A stretch of DNA of 24,309 nucleotides from an uncultured Prevotella sp. Its GTDB lineage: Bacteria; Bacteroidota; Bacteroidia; Bacteroidales; Bacteroidaceae. Every line of letters begins with the position of its first letter. The first letter of the stretch is position 1. The translations under genes were made by a program, and so were the position numbers. Under the pieces are notes generated by a model. That model worked only from the letters and a program-made list of their open reading frames with translations. It was not told the DNA's origin and searched no databases. This document shows, piece after piece, positions 14,764 to 21,614 of the stretch. The DNA lies in NCBI GenBank assembly GCA_934230115.1, contig CAKQEI010000039.1, positions 1 through 24,309 on the forward strand, in the 5' to 3' direction.

Positions 14764-15274
14764 GCATTCTCACCGCGATTGTCGTTCCCAGGCACGTTAT
14801 AATCATAACAGCCGCCATTATCTTCATGAATAAACTGCTGGTTTCCGGTATTGTGAATACCAGTCCGTAGCCAGTTATTATCAATTCTATTGAGAATATG
14901 TAGGCCCAGTAGACCAGCACTTTCACTTGTCGCATGTTTGTTATGCGTGTTCCCGCGTCAAGCATATTGGTGGGGCGGTAGGCCGAGAACATGTAGTAGA
15001 CCGACAGGCCCGTGCAGAAGCCGCCCACAAGCAGCAGCCAGTAAGGGCTTGCGTAGCTGTCGGGCTTGCCATTTAAGTCGTAATGAATGGGGAAGAGCGT
15101 GTCGCCCGCTGTTGCCAATTTAAAGAATATGCCTCCCCATAGGATGAGCAGGAGCAATCCGATGATTATCTCAAACGAGGTGTTGGTCCATGTGCGTGCC
15201 AATCTGATGTCGGGATTCTCCTGCTCGTCGTTTTGGGATTTGCCGAAATTGTTAAGGTTTAAATTCAATCTCAT
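14756..15274 (-). CDS. DUF1648 (SdpI-like) membrane protein
   Basis: The 172-residue protein has a polar N-terminus (1-30) and four likely membrane helices: about 34-53 ([18 protein letters not shown]), 78-98 ([19 protein letters not shown]), 118-140 ([20 protein letters not shown]) and 150-168. Between helices 1 and 2 lies [16 protein letters not shown], the DUF1648 signature found in SdpI-type immunity proteins and related membrane proteins. Function is unknown. It is the last gene of the SPFH - ribbon-helix-helix - DUF1648 minus-strand cluster, 76 bases after the small gene, and its 3' end overlaps ybjQ. Confidence 0.8.
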   Translation of the reverse strand: MRLNLNLNNFGKSQNDEQENPDIRLARTWTNTSFEIIIGLLLLILWGGIFFKLATAGDTLFPIHYDLNGKPDSYASPYWLLLVGGFCTGLSVYYMFSAYRPTNMLDAGTRITNMRQVKVLVYWAYIFSIELIITGYGLVFTIPETSSLFMKIMAAVMIITCLGTTIAVRMLR

Positions 15275-15324
15275 AGTTGTGAGGGTTTTTAGTGGTTTTG
15301 AGAAAACTGGATAACAGTAGCTCG

Positions 15325-15351
15325 GAGGTTGAACGCCAACCGTTCAACCTC
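15325..15351 (-). terminator. Perfect hairpin overlapping the stop codon of the small ribbon-helix-helix gene
   Basis: GAGGTTGAACG / CGTTCAACCTC is a perfect 11-bp stem with a five-base loop. Its first base is the last base of the TAG stop at 15351-15353. No T run follows on the minus strand, so it looks more like an attenuator, mRNA stabiliser or processing site than a complete terminator. Confidence 0.5.
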
Positions 15352-15542
15352 TAAGTTTCCTCTTCTTTCGTTCGTCGTCTTTTTGGCAGTCGTCCGTTCT
15401 TGCGCAGAGCCTCGGCAATGATCCATTGCAGTTGTCCGTTGATGCTGCGGAACTCATCTGCAGCCCACGCCTCAATGGCATCCATCGTCTCGGCATCCAC
15501 GCGCAGAACGAAACTCTTATTGCCCGTCTCTTTTTTCGTCAT
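15351..15542 (-). CDS. Small ribbon-helix-helix (Arc/CopG-like) DNA-binding protein
   Basis: The 63-residue protein has the ribbon-helix-helix pattern: a short strand KSFVLRVD (9-16), helix A AETMDAIEAWAADEF (17-31) and helix B SINGQLQWIIAEALRKNG (33-50), then a very basic tail RLPKRRRTK. Such proteins bind DNA as dimers through the paired strands and often autoregulate, for example as antitoxins. The gene starts 7 bases after the SPFH gene stop, so the two are co-transcribed. No classical toxin gene is adjacent. The role is unknown; autoregulation of the cluster is a reasonable inference. Confidence 0.8.
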   Translation of the reverse strand: MTKKETGNKSFVLRVDAETMDAIEAWAADEFRSINGQLQWIIAEALRKNGRLPKRRRTKEEET

Positions 15543-15549
15543 ATTTGTT

Positions 15550-16518
15550 TTAATGGTTTAGTGTTCCGGTGTTGACCACAGGCTGAGCCGAGTCGTCACC
15601 GCAAAGCACAACGAGCAAGTTGCTCACCATGGCCGCCTTCTTGTCGTCGTCGAGTTCCACAATGTCTTCGCTGCTTAGTTTGTCGAGAGCCATTTTCACC
15701 ATCGACACGGCACCCTCCACAATCTTCTCGCGTGCAGAGATGATAGCGTCGGCTTGCTGTCGGCGCAGCATCACGGCTGCAATCTCGGGTGCATAGGCCA
15801 GATAGTTGATGCGAGCCTCTACCACCTCAATGCCAGCCATGCTCAGTCGCTCGTCGAGCTTCTCCTCAAGCTGCTTGTTTATCTCGTCGGCACCGTCGCG
15901 CAAGGTCAGTTCCTTGCTGCCCGACTCATTGTTGTCGTAGGCATAGAGTCCGGCCACCTGGCGAAGTGCGGCGTCGCTCTGAGTCTTCACGAAGTTCTCG
16001 AAGGCGCGCATCACGTTCGACACGCTTACGCCAATCTGTTGTGTGCTTACGCTGCTCTGTGCCATTGTCTGCGAGTCGATTTCAAACATAGCCTTGTAGG
16101 TATCCTTCAGTTTCCACACGAGCACCAGGCCAATCATCACCGGGTTGCCCGTCTTGTCGTTCACCTTGATAGGCTCGGCATCGAGGTTGCGGGCTCTGAG
16201 CGAGAGCTTCTTGGTGTTGATGAAGGGGTTAACCCATGAGTAGCCCACCTTTGTGAATGTGCCTTTGTATTTTCCGAAGAACATCATCACGCGAGCCTCG
16301 CCTGGTTCGAGCATCACGAAGCCTGCCCAAAGGAAGATTGTGGCTATAAACAAGGCAAAGCCAAAGCCTATTATCACTCCAGTCAACACCTCATATTGAT
16401 TTCGCGTAAAGCCAAGCACTAATAATGCGACACTCAGCAATGTAAGCATGATGTTGGCGAAAAGCATGGCAAAACCACTGAGGGTTGTACCTTTGAACTG
16501 AAATTCCTTGTTCTCCAT
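15550..16518 (-). CDS. SPFH / Band 7 (prohibitin-stomatin-like) membrane protein
   Basis: The 322-residue protein has two hydrophobic segments at about 17-37 and 45-68, then an SPFH core beginning [20 protein letters not shown] and continuing through [29 protein letters not shown] and [24 protein letters not shown] long helical region (about 205-300) includes [43 protein letters not shown], the usual oligomerisation and coiled-coil part of the family. It likely forms membrane microdomain scaffolds. It heads a cluster with the ribbon-helix-helix and DUF1648 genes and has a near-ideal promoter. No protease partner of the HflC/K or NfeD type is nearby. Confidence 0.9.
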   Translation of the reverse strand: MENKEFQFKGTTLSGFAMLFANIMLTLLSVALLVLGFTRNQYEVLTGVIIGFGFALFIATIFLWAGFVMLEPGEARVMMFFGKYKGTFTKVGYSWVNPFINTKKLSLRARNLDAEPIKVNDKTGNPVMIGLVLVWKLKDTYKAMFEIDSQTMAQSSVSTQQIGVSVSNVMRAFENFVKTQSDAALRQVAGLYAYDNNESGSKELTLRDGADEINKQLEEKLDERLSMAGIEVVEARINYLAYAPEIAAVMLRRQQADAIISAREKIVEGAVSMVKMALDKLSSEDIVELDDDKKAAMVSNLLVVLCGDDSAQPVVNTGTLNH

Positions 16519-16574
16519 AATTGTAGTTTTTAAAGGGTTATTTATGATTGTTTATTGATATCATTTTGATATTG

Positions 16575-16605
16575 CAAATATATCACGAAAAATTGGAATG
16601 ACAAA
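16575..16605 (-). promoter_or_regulatory. Promoter of the SPFH cluster
   Basis: On the minus strand TTTG (16605-16602) and TATATTTG (16582-16575) are 19 bases apart, an excellent Bacteroidetes promoter match. The start codon is 57 bases downstream of the -7 element. Confidence 0.8.
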
Positions 16606-16702
16606 GCAAAAAACAATATTTTTTTTAGGTTTATCTGGAATATCTGAGGAACCTATGTTTTATCTTGACAATTTGACAATGATATTTTGACAATATGCAA
16701 AG

Positions 16703-16771
16703 AAAAAAGGAGTCAGAAGCTAAACCAAATGCCTTTATCGGCAAAACTAATGGCTTAACTCCAGACTCCTT
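16703..16771 (-). terminator. Rho-independent terminator after the dipeptidyl peptidase gene
   Basis: On the minus strand a long arm (16771-16752, beginning AAGGAGTC) pairs with 16726-16707 (ending GACTCCTT) over 20 positions with one mismatch and a few G-T pairs. Six T residues follow at 16708-16703. It begins 39 bases past the stop codon at 16811. The rest of the 292-base gap (16519-16810) holds the SPFH promoter and otherwise A/T-rich sequence with no further gene. Confidence 0.8.
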
Positions 16772-16810
16772 AACTTCTGAATTCTTAATAAAAAAATCTT
16801 AATAAAAACT

Positions 16811-19006
16811 TTACTTCAACTCCGTCATAAAGAAGTTGGCTACCTGTCGCAACAGGTGGTTGCGTGTGTTGCCACCATAGATGCTGTGGTTGCGGTTGGT
16901 GTAGAGCAGTTCGCGGAAATCCTTGTCGGCCTGCACTAAGGCCTCCGAGTATTCGTAGGCATTCTGCGGATGCACATTGTCGTCGGCTGTGCCGTGGCAA
17001 AGGAGCAATGCGCCATGCAGCTTGGATGCACGCTCAATAGGGTTGGTGGCGTATCCGTCGGGATTCTCCTTCGGGGTGCGCATATAGCGCTCGGTGTATA
17101 CAGAGTCGTAGAACTTCCAGTTGGTGGGAGGAGCGATTGCCACGCCGGCACGGAACACCTCGCGTCCCTCGCTCATACTCATCAATGTATTGAATCCGCC
17201 GAAGCTCCAACCCCAGATGCCGATGCGGTTCTTGTCGACGTAGGGCAGAGAGCCGAGATAGATGGCTGTCTCCACCTGGTCCTTTGATTCAAGGTCGCCG
17301 ATCTTCAGATATGTGCATTTCTCAAAATCGGCACCTCTGCCGCCCGTTCCGCGTCCGTCCACGCAAACGAGGATGAATCCCTGCTGAGCGAGATAAGAGT
17401 CGAAGGCACCGCCGTTGCCCATAGAGCCTGCACTCCATGAGTTGGTCACCTGCTGGCTGCCCGGACCGCTATACTGGTGCATGATGACAGGATACTTCTT
17501 CTTGGCGTCGAAGTTCTGCGGTTTCATCATCCATCCGTTCAGTTTCACTCCCTCCGAAGTGGTGAATGTGAATGGCTCGCGCTTGCAGAATCCGTATTCG
17601 TCGGCAAGCTTGCGCAGGCTCTTGTTGTCCTCAAGAGTAGAGATCACTCGTCCCTCGCGGTTGCGTGTTGTGAACACGTAAGGAGTGTTGTAGTCGCTCC
17701 AGGTGTTGATGAAGTACTGGTAGTCGCCCGAGAACATGGCCGAGTTCCATCCCTCCTTGTCGGAGAGTCGCTGAGTCTTGCCGTTCTTGTGGGTAACGTA
17801 CACCTGGCGGTCGGTAGCTCCAAGAGCAGCAGCCTGATAGTAGATGTCGCCCGTCTTGGCGTCGTAGCCATAAACGGCAGTAATGTCGTAGTTGCCGCCG
17901 ATGGTGCGCAGCAACTGTCCGTTCATATTGTAGACGTAGAGGTTCATGTAGCCCGAACGGTCGCTCGGCAGAAGGATGTTGTTGCCGACAAAGCGGATTT
18001 CCTCCATCGCGCTCTCCTGTACATACTTTTTAGCCGACTCCTTAATCATGAGTTGAGCCACCGTGCTTCGTGGATTTACGGAGTAGAGGCAGAGCTGATC
18101 CTGATGGCGGTTCATCGTATAAACCACGATGCTTGCAGGATTGTCGGTAGGCTTGATGCGCGGCATGTATCCGTCCTCGTCGAGAGGCACCTGCAGCTTG
18201 TTTATCTTGTGCGACTTGATGTCGTAGCTCCACGCGCTCATGCGGCTGTTGTCCTCGCCTGCCTTAGGATATTTGTAAGAGTAGAATCCGGGATAGTCGG
18301 CATACTCCTCGTTTTCGGGAGCCAAGCCCTTGTACATCTGCAGCGAGTAGGTCTTCACCTTCGACTCGTCGTAGCGCAACCAGCAGAGCATGGTGCCGTC
18401 GGCGTTGAAGGTGAGTGCGCGGTTGAAGCCAAACTCCTCCTCGTTCACCCAGTCGGGCAGACCGTTGATCACCTCGTTGAACTTGCCATCCTTGGTCACC
18501 TGAATCTCGGCGTTGTCGTAGAGCAGCTTTACGAGGAAGATGTTATTGTCGCGCACGAAAGCCACCTGCAGTCCGTCGTTCGACCATGTTGGCACCTGCT
18601 GCGGACCCCCGTCGCTCAGCGGGTCGAGTCGGCGTGAGGCGATGTTGTAGATGTAGAACTCGGCCTTGTAGGAGCGGCGGTATATCTTCTCGGTCTTGGT
18701 CTGGATAAGCATGCGCTTGCCGTCGGGTGAGAAGATGTAGCTGTCAAAGCCGTCAATTTTCTTGCCGATAGTGTTGTCGGCGTCAAACAGTACGCTCACT
18801 TGCTTGCCCGTCTTGAACGAGTAGCTCACGATTTTCTTGCCCTCGATGCGGGCATAGGTGTCGGTGCCGCTGATAGGGTTCATTCCGTTCACCATTTTGG
18901 CTGAGAACTTAGAGCCAGTAATGTCGCGGATGGTGAGTTTCTCGCCAGCCGACATTGTTGTAGCAAACATAAGTAATGCTGTGAAAATAATTAAAAGACG
19001 TTTCAT
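16811..19006 (-). CDS. Dipeptidyl peptidase IV (S9B), exported
   Basis: The 731-residue protein starts with a signal peptide (MKRLLIIFTALLMFATTMSA). The N-terminal beta-propeller carries DWVNEEEFG (185-193), whose paired Glu residues anchor the substrate N-terminus in DPP-IV. The C-terminal alpha/beta-hydrolase domain has the nucleophile in GWSFGGF (Ser 601), the acid in HGTADDNVH (Asp 675 or 676) and the base in NRNHSIYGG (His 707). The enzyme removes X-Pro or X-Ala dipeptides from peptides, probably in the periplasm, and fits peptide scavenging by Bacteroidales. The usual Tyr before the Glu pair is Asn 188 here. It has its own promoter and terminator, so it is likely monocistronic. Confidence 0.93.
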   Translation of the reverse strand: MKRLLIIFTALLMFATTMSAGEKLTIRDITGSKFSAKMVNGMNPISGTDTYARIEGKKIVSYSFKTGKQVSVLFDADNTIGKKIDGFDSYIFSPDGKRMLIQTKTEKIYRRSYKAEFYIYNIASRRLDPLSDGGPQQVPTWSNDGLQVAFVRDNNIFLVKLLYDNAEIQVTKDGKFNEVINGLPDWVNEEEFGFNRALTFNADGTMLCWLRYDESKVKTYSLQMYKGLAPENEEYADYPGFYSYKYPKAGEDNSRMSAWSYDIKSHKINKLQVPLDEDGYMPRIKPTDNPASIVVYTMNRHQDQLCLYSVNPRSTVAQLMIKESAKKYVQESAMEEIRFVGNNILLPSDRSGYMNLYVYNMNGQLLRTIGGNYDITAVYGYDAKTGDIYYQAAALGATDRQVYVTHKNGKTQRLSDKEGWNSAMFSGDYQYFINTWSDYNTPYVFTTRNREGRVISTLEDNKSLRKLADEYGFCKREPFTFTTSEGVKLNGWMMKPQNFDAKKKYPVIMHQYSGPGSQQVTNSWSAGSMGNGGAFDSYLAQQGFILVCVDGRGTGGRGADFEKCTYLKIGDLESKDQVETAIYLGSLPYVDKNRIGIWGWSFGGFNTLMSMSEGREVFRAGVAIAPPTNWKFYDSVYTERYMRTPKENPDGYATNPIERASKLHGALLLCHGTADDNVHPQNAYEYSEALVQADKDFRELLYTNRNHSIYGGNTRNHLLRQVANFFMTELK

Positions 19007-19045
19007 TATATAACTTATATTGTTTTAGTTTCGATAAATTCTTTG

Positions 19046-19077
19046 CAAAGTTAAGCAAATCGTGGCATTGCCACAAG
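19046..19077 (-). promoter_or_regulatory. Promoter of the dipeptidyl peptidase IV gene
   Basis: The minus strand reads TAACTTTG (19053-19046) with CTTG (19077-19074) 20 bases upstream, a one-base variant of TTTG-N20-TAnnTTTG. The start codon is 40 bases downstream. Confidence 0.65.
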
Positions 19078-19126
19078 TCTTTCACCTTATTTGTTGTTGT
19101 GTAGCAGCCTTTATTGTTGTGGAGTT

Positions 19127-19786
19127 TTATCCCTCAGCCGCCGATAGTCTCACGTCCTGGAACTCGTTAAGATATTCAATCATGCGGTTATTGTTCTCGG
19201 CGTCGCGCTTCATCTTTAGCTGAATGTTGGCTTCGATGTATTCGCTGTTGGGCATGTGTCGGTCGCGCAGCTCATACGACTGCACCTCCATGCCCTCATG
19301 GCGTATCTTCTTGATAAACGCCCACACGCTGTCCTTGTCGGGGGCTGAGAACGAAAGCTCGATAGTCGTAACTCCGTGTCGCGGAATGAGTGCGTGTAGC
19401 ACTTCCAAACCTAATAGCACCATGAGCGTGGTGATAGTTGCAGCCATATACATGCCCGTGCCGCATGCCAATCCGATGGCAGCCGTAACCCACAGTCCAG
19501 CCGCCGTGGTGAGTCCGCGCACCACGTTCTTCTGGAAGATGATGGTTCCGGCTCCGAGGAATCCGATGCCCGACACCACTTGCGCCGCCACTCGCGACGA
19601 GTCCTTCAGGTCGAAACCGAATCCGTATTGCGACACAATGCAAAACAGCGCGCTGCCCAATGCCACGAGAAAGTGTGTGCGGAATCCCGCCTCCTTCACT
19701 CTGTACTCACGTTCTATGCCAATCGCCCCGCCAAGCAGCAGCGCGAATCCTAAGCGAATGGCCAAATCCAAGTAGTTTGTTTCCAT
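19127..19786 (-). CDS. MgtC/SapB-family membrane protein
   Basis: The 219-residue protein has an N-terminal MgtC-type membrane domain of about five helices (1-135). Its signature is LGGAIGIEREYRVKEAGFRTHFLVALGSALFCIVSQYG (18-55), followed by RVAAQVVSGIGFLGAGTIIF and GLTTAAGLWVTAAIGLACG. A soluble C-terminal region (about 140-219, beginning TTIELSFSAPDKD) resembles the ACT-like domain of longer MgtC relatives. MgtC proteins influence F-type ATPase activity and magnesium or acid adaptation in some pathogens; here the role is unknown. It lies 28 bases after the esterase gene on the same strand, so it is probably transcribed from that promoter. Confidence 0.9.
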   Translation of the reverse strand: METNYLDLAIRLGFALLLGGAIGIEREYRVKEAGFRTHFLVALGSALFCIVSQYGFGFDLKDSSRVAAQVVSGIGFLGAGTIIFQKNVVRGLTTAAGLWVTAAIGLACGTGMYMAATITTLMVLLGLEVLHALIPRHGVTTIELSFSAPDKDSVWAFIKKIRHEGMEVQSYELRDRHMPNSEYIEANIQLKMKRDAENNNRMIEYLNEFQDVRLSAAEG

Positions 19787-19814
19787 ATAGATTTTCCTTT
19801 TGTGACATTATCAA

Positions 19815-20678
19815 TCAATATTCATCGTCCTCCTTAATTGATTTCTCGAATATAATCTCCGGACTCGGCACTCCCTTCTTCATGTCGTTGTAGGCCTTTG
19901 TCATGTCGGAAGTGTCGATGGTTATGTCGGGCCTCACGGGTCGTCCAGGCTGGGCGAGATTGTGCGAGAAGAGCCATTCGTAGGTCTTGCGCATATATAG
20001 TATGCGTGCCAAAGCCCCGTGCGAAGCCCCTTTGAGCCAGTCGAAGCGCAGTCGGGTGTCGTTGCCCTTCTCCTGCAGTTCCTTCACCACCGATTGCGAC
20101 TGCTTCACCGACACCGCCCTGTCGGCCGTGCCGTGAATGATCCATAGCGGTAGCTTGCCAAGTCCGCTCTTGTCTTTGGCAGAGCATCCTCCGCACAGAG
20201 CCATTGCCGCAGCAATTTTTTCGGGATAGGCGGCTGCAAAGTCCATAGTGCCGTAGCCTCCGAGCGACATTCCCAGCACATACACGCGGGTGGAGTCCAT
20301 GGCATAGTTGTGCTTGGTCCACTCCAGTATGTCGTTCAGCTTGTCGGGATTCCACGCTCCGCCAGGGTTTTGCGGCACAATCACGAGAGCGTCTATCTGT
20401 CGGCCCCTCACGATAGCGTCGAGCGGACCATAACGCCGCGAGCGGTTCATGTCCTTGGAGCACAGGCTCGCGCCGTGGAGGAACATGATGACGGGTGTCG
20501 ACTCAAGCGAATAATAGTAGTCGGTTGGCGTGTAAACCCAGAAGTCGTAGCCGCCAGGAATCTCCCCCTTCACGGGGCGCAGAAAGTCGTATTGGGCAAA
20601 TGCCGTCATGCTGCACATTGGCAACAGAAGCATGACGGCACAGAATATTTTCAGGAATAGTGTTTTCATATTTTGCAT
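19815..20678 (-). CDS. Exported alpha/beta-hydrolase (esterase / PHB-depolymerase-like)
   Basis: The 287-residue protein has a signal peptide (about 1-28, LKIFCAVMLLLPMCSMTAFA). The hydrolase fold shows an oxyanion segment MFLHGASLC, the nucleophile elbow GMSLGGYG (Ser 138), the acid in IHGTADRAV (Asp 186) and the base in GASHGAL (His 220). The layout resembles the esterase D / polyhydroxybutyrate depolymerase-like group, often feruloyl or acetyl-xylan esterases in gut Bacteroidetes, but the substrate is not determinable. Two starts are possible: ATG at 20678, inside a 12-bp inverted repeat, and ATG at 20669 (MKTLFLK), just outside it and equally compatible with the signal peptide. The MgtC gene follows after 28 bases. 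Confidence 0.85.
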   Translation of the reverse strand: MQNMKTLFLKIFCAVMLLLPMCSMTAFAQYDFLRPVKGEIPGGYDFWVYTPTDYYYSLESTPVIMFLHGASLCSKDMNRSRRYGPLDAIVRGRQIDALVIVPQNPGGAWNPDKLNDILEWTKHNYAMDSTRVYVLGMSLGGYGTMDFAAAYPEKIAAAMALCGGCSAKDKSGLGKLPLWIIHGTADRAVSVKQSQSVVKELQEKGNDTRLRFDWLKGASHGALARILYMRKTYEWLFSHNLAQPGRPVRPDITIDTSDMTKAYNDMKKGVPSPEIIFEKSIKEDDEY

Positions 20679-20714
20679 GTAATTAATGGTTTATATAATG
20701 GTTTACATGCAAAA
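20671..20714. promoter_or_regulatory. Perfect 12-bp inverted repeat over the esterase promoter and start codon (candidate operator)
   Basis: TTTTGCATGTAA (20671-20682) and TTACATGCAAAA (20703-20714) are exact inverted copies with a 20-base spacer. The spacer holds a direct repeat TAATGGTTTA (20684-20693 and, overlapping the right arm, 20696-20705). The right arm overlaps the -7 element, and the left arm contains the first possible ATG. Confidence 0.55.
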
Positions 20715-20741
20715 CTACACTAAAAAGTTGTAACAACCAAG
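20710..20741 (-). promoter_or_regulatory. Promoter of the esterase-MgtC unit
   Basis: The minus strand reads TAGTTTTG (20717-20710) with CTTG (20741-20738) 20 bases upstream, the same variant as at the dipeptidyl peptidase gene. The predicted transcript start is near 20703, giving a leader of about 25-35 bases. Confidence 0.6.
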
Positions 20742-20770
20742 TTATTTAAACATAAGTAACATAAAAAGGT

Positions 20771-21367
20771 TCATCCTGCCTCCTGCTGCTTTGTCAATCG
20801 TAGGTAGACGATGTTGTTGATGTGGTAGACGATGAAGCCATAGATACAGCCGATGATGGCTCCCACAAACAAGTCGCCGAAGAAATGCACTCCGAGATAA
20901 ATGCGCGAGTAGCACACGCAGAGGGCGAGCAGGAACAGAGCCACCGTCACCCAACGGCGTTTCAGCAGCAGCGATACAAACGTCACAGCCCCGAACGAGT
21001 TGGCTGCATGGCTTGAGGCGAAACCGTACTGTCCGCCACGGTAGCCGTTGACATAATGCAGCAGGTTTTCCACACCAGGAGTGTGCGACGGTCGCAGACG
21101 CGCAAAATAGGGCTTCATCAGCGCCGACGTGGTCTGGTCGCAGAGCGTGATGAGCACGACGAGGGCAATCACCACAAAGATGGTCTGCTTGCGTGTGTTC
21201 TTGTTGTGGTAGAGGTGGAAGATGAGGGCAAGAGCCGGCAGCACCCACAACAGTCTTGACGTGAACACGAGCCAGATGTTGTCTACAAGCGGTCCGCCGT
21301 CGAAGTTGAGCAAAACCGTGAGATGGTGGTCTAACGAGTTGAGTTGGTTGATGATATTATCAGTCAT
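20771..21367 (-). CDS. PAP2-family membrane phosphatase
   Basis: From the ATG at 21367 the protein has 198 residues and five or six membrane helices. All three PAP2 motifs are present: KPYFARLRP (K-x6-RP), ASSHAAN (for PSGH) and SRIYLGVHFFGD (SR-x5-H-x3-D). Such enzymes remove phosphate from undecaprenyl pyrophosphate, phosphatidic acid, phosphatidylglycerol phosphate or lipid A at the membrane. The frame stays open to an ATG at 21448. I chose the shorter form because a -7 element (TACCTTTG, 21401-21394) lies inside that extension, and because the family usually starts shortly before its first helix. It is divergent from the LTA-synthase-like gene, and both suggest envelope lipid phosphate chemistry. 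Confidence 0.88.
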   Translation of the reverse strand: MTDNIINQLNSLDHHLTVLLNFDGGPLVDNIWLVFTSRLLWVLPALALIFHLYHNKNTRKQTIFVVIALVVLITLCDQTTSALMKPYFARLRPSHTPGVENLLHYVNGYRGGQYGFASSHAANSFGAVTFVSLLLKRRWVTVALFLLALCVCYSRIYLGVHFFGDLFVGAIIGCIYGFIVYHINNIVYLRLTKQQEAG

Positions 21368-21393
21368 TGTTAGTTTGATTTTCAATTCGGCTG

Positions 21394-21401
21394 CAAAGGT
21401 A
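21394..21401 (-). promoter_or_regulatory. Probable -7 element for the PAP2 gene
   Basis: The minus strand reads TACCTTTG, an exact TAnnTTTG match, 27 bases upstream of the ATG at 21367. No clear -33 TTTG is seen at the usual distance. Its position argues against translation from the ATG at 21448. Confidence 0.55.
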
Positions 21402-21511
21402 ATGAAAATATTCATGCGGTAGTCATATTTTCCCGAAAAGAGTCTCAATTGTCGCTATTTCTTTTTACTTTTGTCGCCAGTTACGTGGAATTTAGTAAAT
21501 TTCCCCACAAA

Positions 21512-21519
21512 TAATTTTG
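21512..21519 (+). promoter_or_regulatory. Candidate -7 element for the LTA-synthase-like gene
   Basis: TAATTTTG matches TAnnTTTG, with a poor -33 (TTTA, 17 bases upstream). A second match, TACTTTTG at 21466-21473, is also possible. The leader contains a 14-base dyad TCGCAA-AC-TTGCGA at 21567-21580, 34 bases before the ATG at 21615, which may fold in the RNA or bind protein. Confidence 0.4.
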
Positions 21520-21614
21520 CAAGCTTATAGGAGTTAAGAAGTATCACCCAACTTTACTGCTTTACCTCGCAAACTTGCGATTGCTCAGTAAATAACAAAT
21601 AAAATAAATAGTAA

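Noticed and set aside
17477..18637. Long + strand open frame (386 codons) opposite the dipeptidyl peptidase gene
   Set aside because: The minus frame has a signal peptide, propeller motifs and a full catalytic triad. The + frame has no recognisable motif, promoter or ribosome site and is an antisense shadow of biased codon use.
21368..21448. N-terminal extension of the PAP2 protein from the ATG at 21448
   Set aside because: A clear -7 element lies within it, and the shorter start fits the family better.
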